64,000 bases of DNA from the NCBI GenBank assembly GCA_023213315.1, contig JAKCPI010001735.1:1-64000 (forward strand), written 5' to 3'. Shown piece by piece: positions 62,853 through 64,000 of the stretch. A model generated the notes under the pieces. The model had not been told where the DNA came from. It did no database searches and saw only the letters and a list, made by a program, of their open reading frames with translations. Source of the DNA: Euborellia annulipes (Eukaryota > Arthropoda > Insecta > Dermaptera > Anisolabididae). The position numbers and the translations under genes were made by a program. Position 1 is the stretch's first letter; each line of letters starts with the position of its first letter.

Positions 62853-64000
62853 AAAATGTTTAAAAAAATATGTTTTTTTGCACCCTCTTTTTATTAATCC
62901 AATTCTACAACTCCCATAATTTGTTATATATTAAATTATTTAATCAAACGTCCTCTTTTTTGTTTTTCCCTAAATTAAAATTACACGAATATTCGGCTCG
63001 AACCCGCCTTCGGCGAACCCTCGTTATTTCTTTCTAGTGTTATTTGCAAGATCTTTGAAGTTTATTTAATTATCTTTAAGTAGAATGGCCTAATTAATAA
63101 ACTTGATATATCCATCATACATTATGAATAAAACTTCAACAATTACTAACTCAGAAATTTATGAGTTTCGAAACGAAAATAAATATCTTATAATTTTTAA
63201 AAATATAAAATTTCCACTAGAAGTTGCTCAAATAACGCGTGACCGATGGACATAAGTAAATTATAGATTTATATAAATATAGAAGATATAAATATTTAGA
63301 AAATAAATATTTAACCTGAAAATTCAATAAATTATTTTAGTTAGAAATAAGCCTACAGTATAAGTTTGGAAGAAATTATAGAAAATTCGACATTATTTTT
63401 AAGGGAAAGGGGGGGGACATTTATTGCAAGTTGGCATTAGCGTTAGCATAGTAGATAGACAGATATACTCTAGAAAATGAATTTATTACTATTAATAGGA
63501 TAATAAATTTCTATCTTTAAATTATCTAGAAAGGTCACAGGTTAAATTTTACCTTCTAGTTACGTACGCAACGTTATCATAAAGAATAGGGAGTGGATCT
63601 ATAAATAATCTAAATAATTTGTAAATACGAGTAGTAGTATATTAACGAAATCATGATCAAAAAATATGATTCCAAAATAGAATTTTCTATTGATTCTTTT
63701 TTTTTTTGCAGAAAAGAAGCAAGATTATTAATATTTTTTTTTCCTTTTCTTTTTCTATTAATATTAAAACGTTGAGAGAGAAGCACGTTCAGCCATCTGT
63801 CACATTGCTCCCTTCTACTTTTGTCAGCTGCTCCCAAATTCCCTCAGTGTTTGGATTCTGTCATGCATATGGATATTTTTTTTTTTAGTTATTAACATAA
63901 ATAATTAATAACTTTAAGAATAAATTAAGATTCGAATTTGATTAATTGCTAGCTGGAGAGGATCAAAAAAAGATTTATTACAATAATTCATAGCGCAGGT
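62853..64000. other. No supported gene; one GC-rich fragment and an acceptor-like site
   Basis: 62996-63030 on the minus strand (GAGGGTTCGCCGAAGGCGGG) repeats the GC-rich block at 54626. A strong acceptor-like T tract ending GCAG is at about 63695-63711. Overlapping frames on both strands (63610-63888) have one more complex part (63780-63860) but no domain I recognise. Confidence 0.35.

Noticed and set aside
63610..63888. Overlapping frames on both strands near the right edge
   Set aside because: A strong acceptor-like tract and one more complex stretch are present, but neither frame has a recognisable domain or a donor. Too weak to call.
1..64000. Bacterial, organellar or viral origin
   Set aside because: There are no dense long ORFs, ribosome-binding sites or rRNA. 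Instead there are SINEs, MITEs, LINE remnants and splice-like signals typical of an animal nuclear genome.

Overview
The window is strongly AT-rich (roughly 70 % A+T by eye) eukaryotic DNA and behaves like intergenic or very long intronic sequence of an animal. No complete protein-coding gene, rRNA gene or functional tRNA gene can be supported. Nearly all open frames are under 110 codons, low in complexity or lie inside repeats. The mix of tRNA-derived SINEs, hAT-like, mariner-like and Helitron-like non-autonomous elements, a LINE 3' end and Penelope- or retrozyme-like inverted-repeat elements points to an invertebrate metazoan. The over-used octamer TAGGCCTA fits that, but the species cannot be named from this sequence.

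The commonest family, here called HP, is about 690-710 bp when complete and has a hairpin at each end. The A end is a near-perfect palindrome of about 90 bp (TCTGGTGTGAC ... GTCACACCAGA). The B end is a shorter palindrome (ACTTTCTCT ... AGAGAAAGT). Between them lies a body with a variable TG/CA-rich microsatellite. More than twenty complete, truncated or rearranged copies occur; the best are 9727-10412, 10581-11292, 11396-13014, 21064-22192 and 22399-23070. '+' is used for A to B. SINE family S1 (tRNA head, body hairpin CCATTTGG/CCAAATGG, TG-rich tail) has about ten copies. S2, S3 and S4 are further tRNA-like families.

Layout: 1-6.6 kb holds S1 and HP fragments, a GC-rich island (2640-2935), a mariner-like MITE split by HP, and a 1.25 kb foldback. 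7.6-9.3 kb holds a hAT MITE and a second foldback. 9.7-13 kb holds three HP copies, one split by two tandem Helitron-like elements. 14-20 kb holds MITEs, HP copies and one coding-like short ORF (19824-20045). 21-23 kb is a triple nest of HP, a hammerhead-bearing element and a SINE. 23.8-26.5 kb holds dispersed duplications and a 120-bp satellite. 27-40 kb holds inverted-repeat elements with hammerhead-like motifs, hAT MITEs, SINEs and a LINE 3' end. 40-64 kb is sparser, with old HP copies, a possible recursive-splice exon (43331-43374), a possible minus-strand exon (50717-50852), SINEs and MITEs.

The strongest unusual signal is a set of hammerhead-ribozyme-like motifs of the short dimeric type. 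Each has a CTGANGA core, one extra base, stem II, GAA, a palindromic stem III of ACGT or ATACGTAT, a C or T, and stem I. They occur at the mirrored ends of inverted-repeat elements and once in a roughly 155-nt element with a 12-bp target duplication. The second is a Helitron-like tandem pair whose empty site is preserved in sister HP copies. Nested insertions give a relative order of activity among several families.
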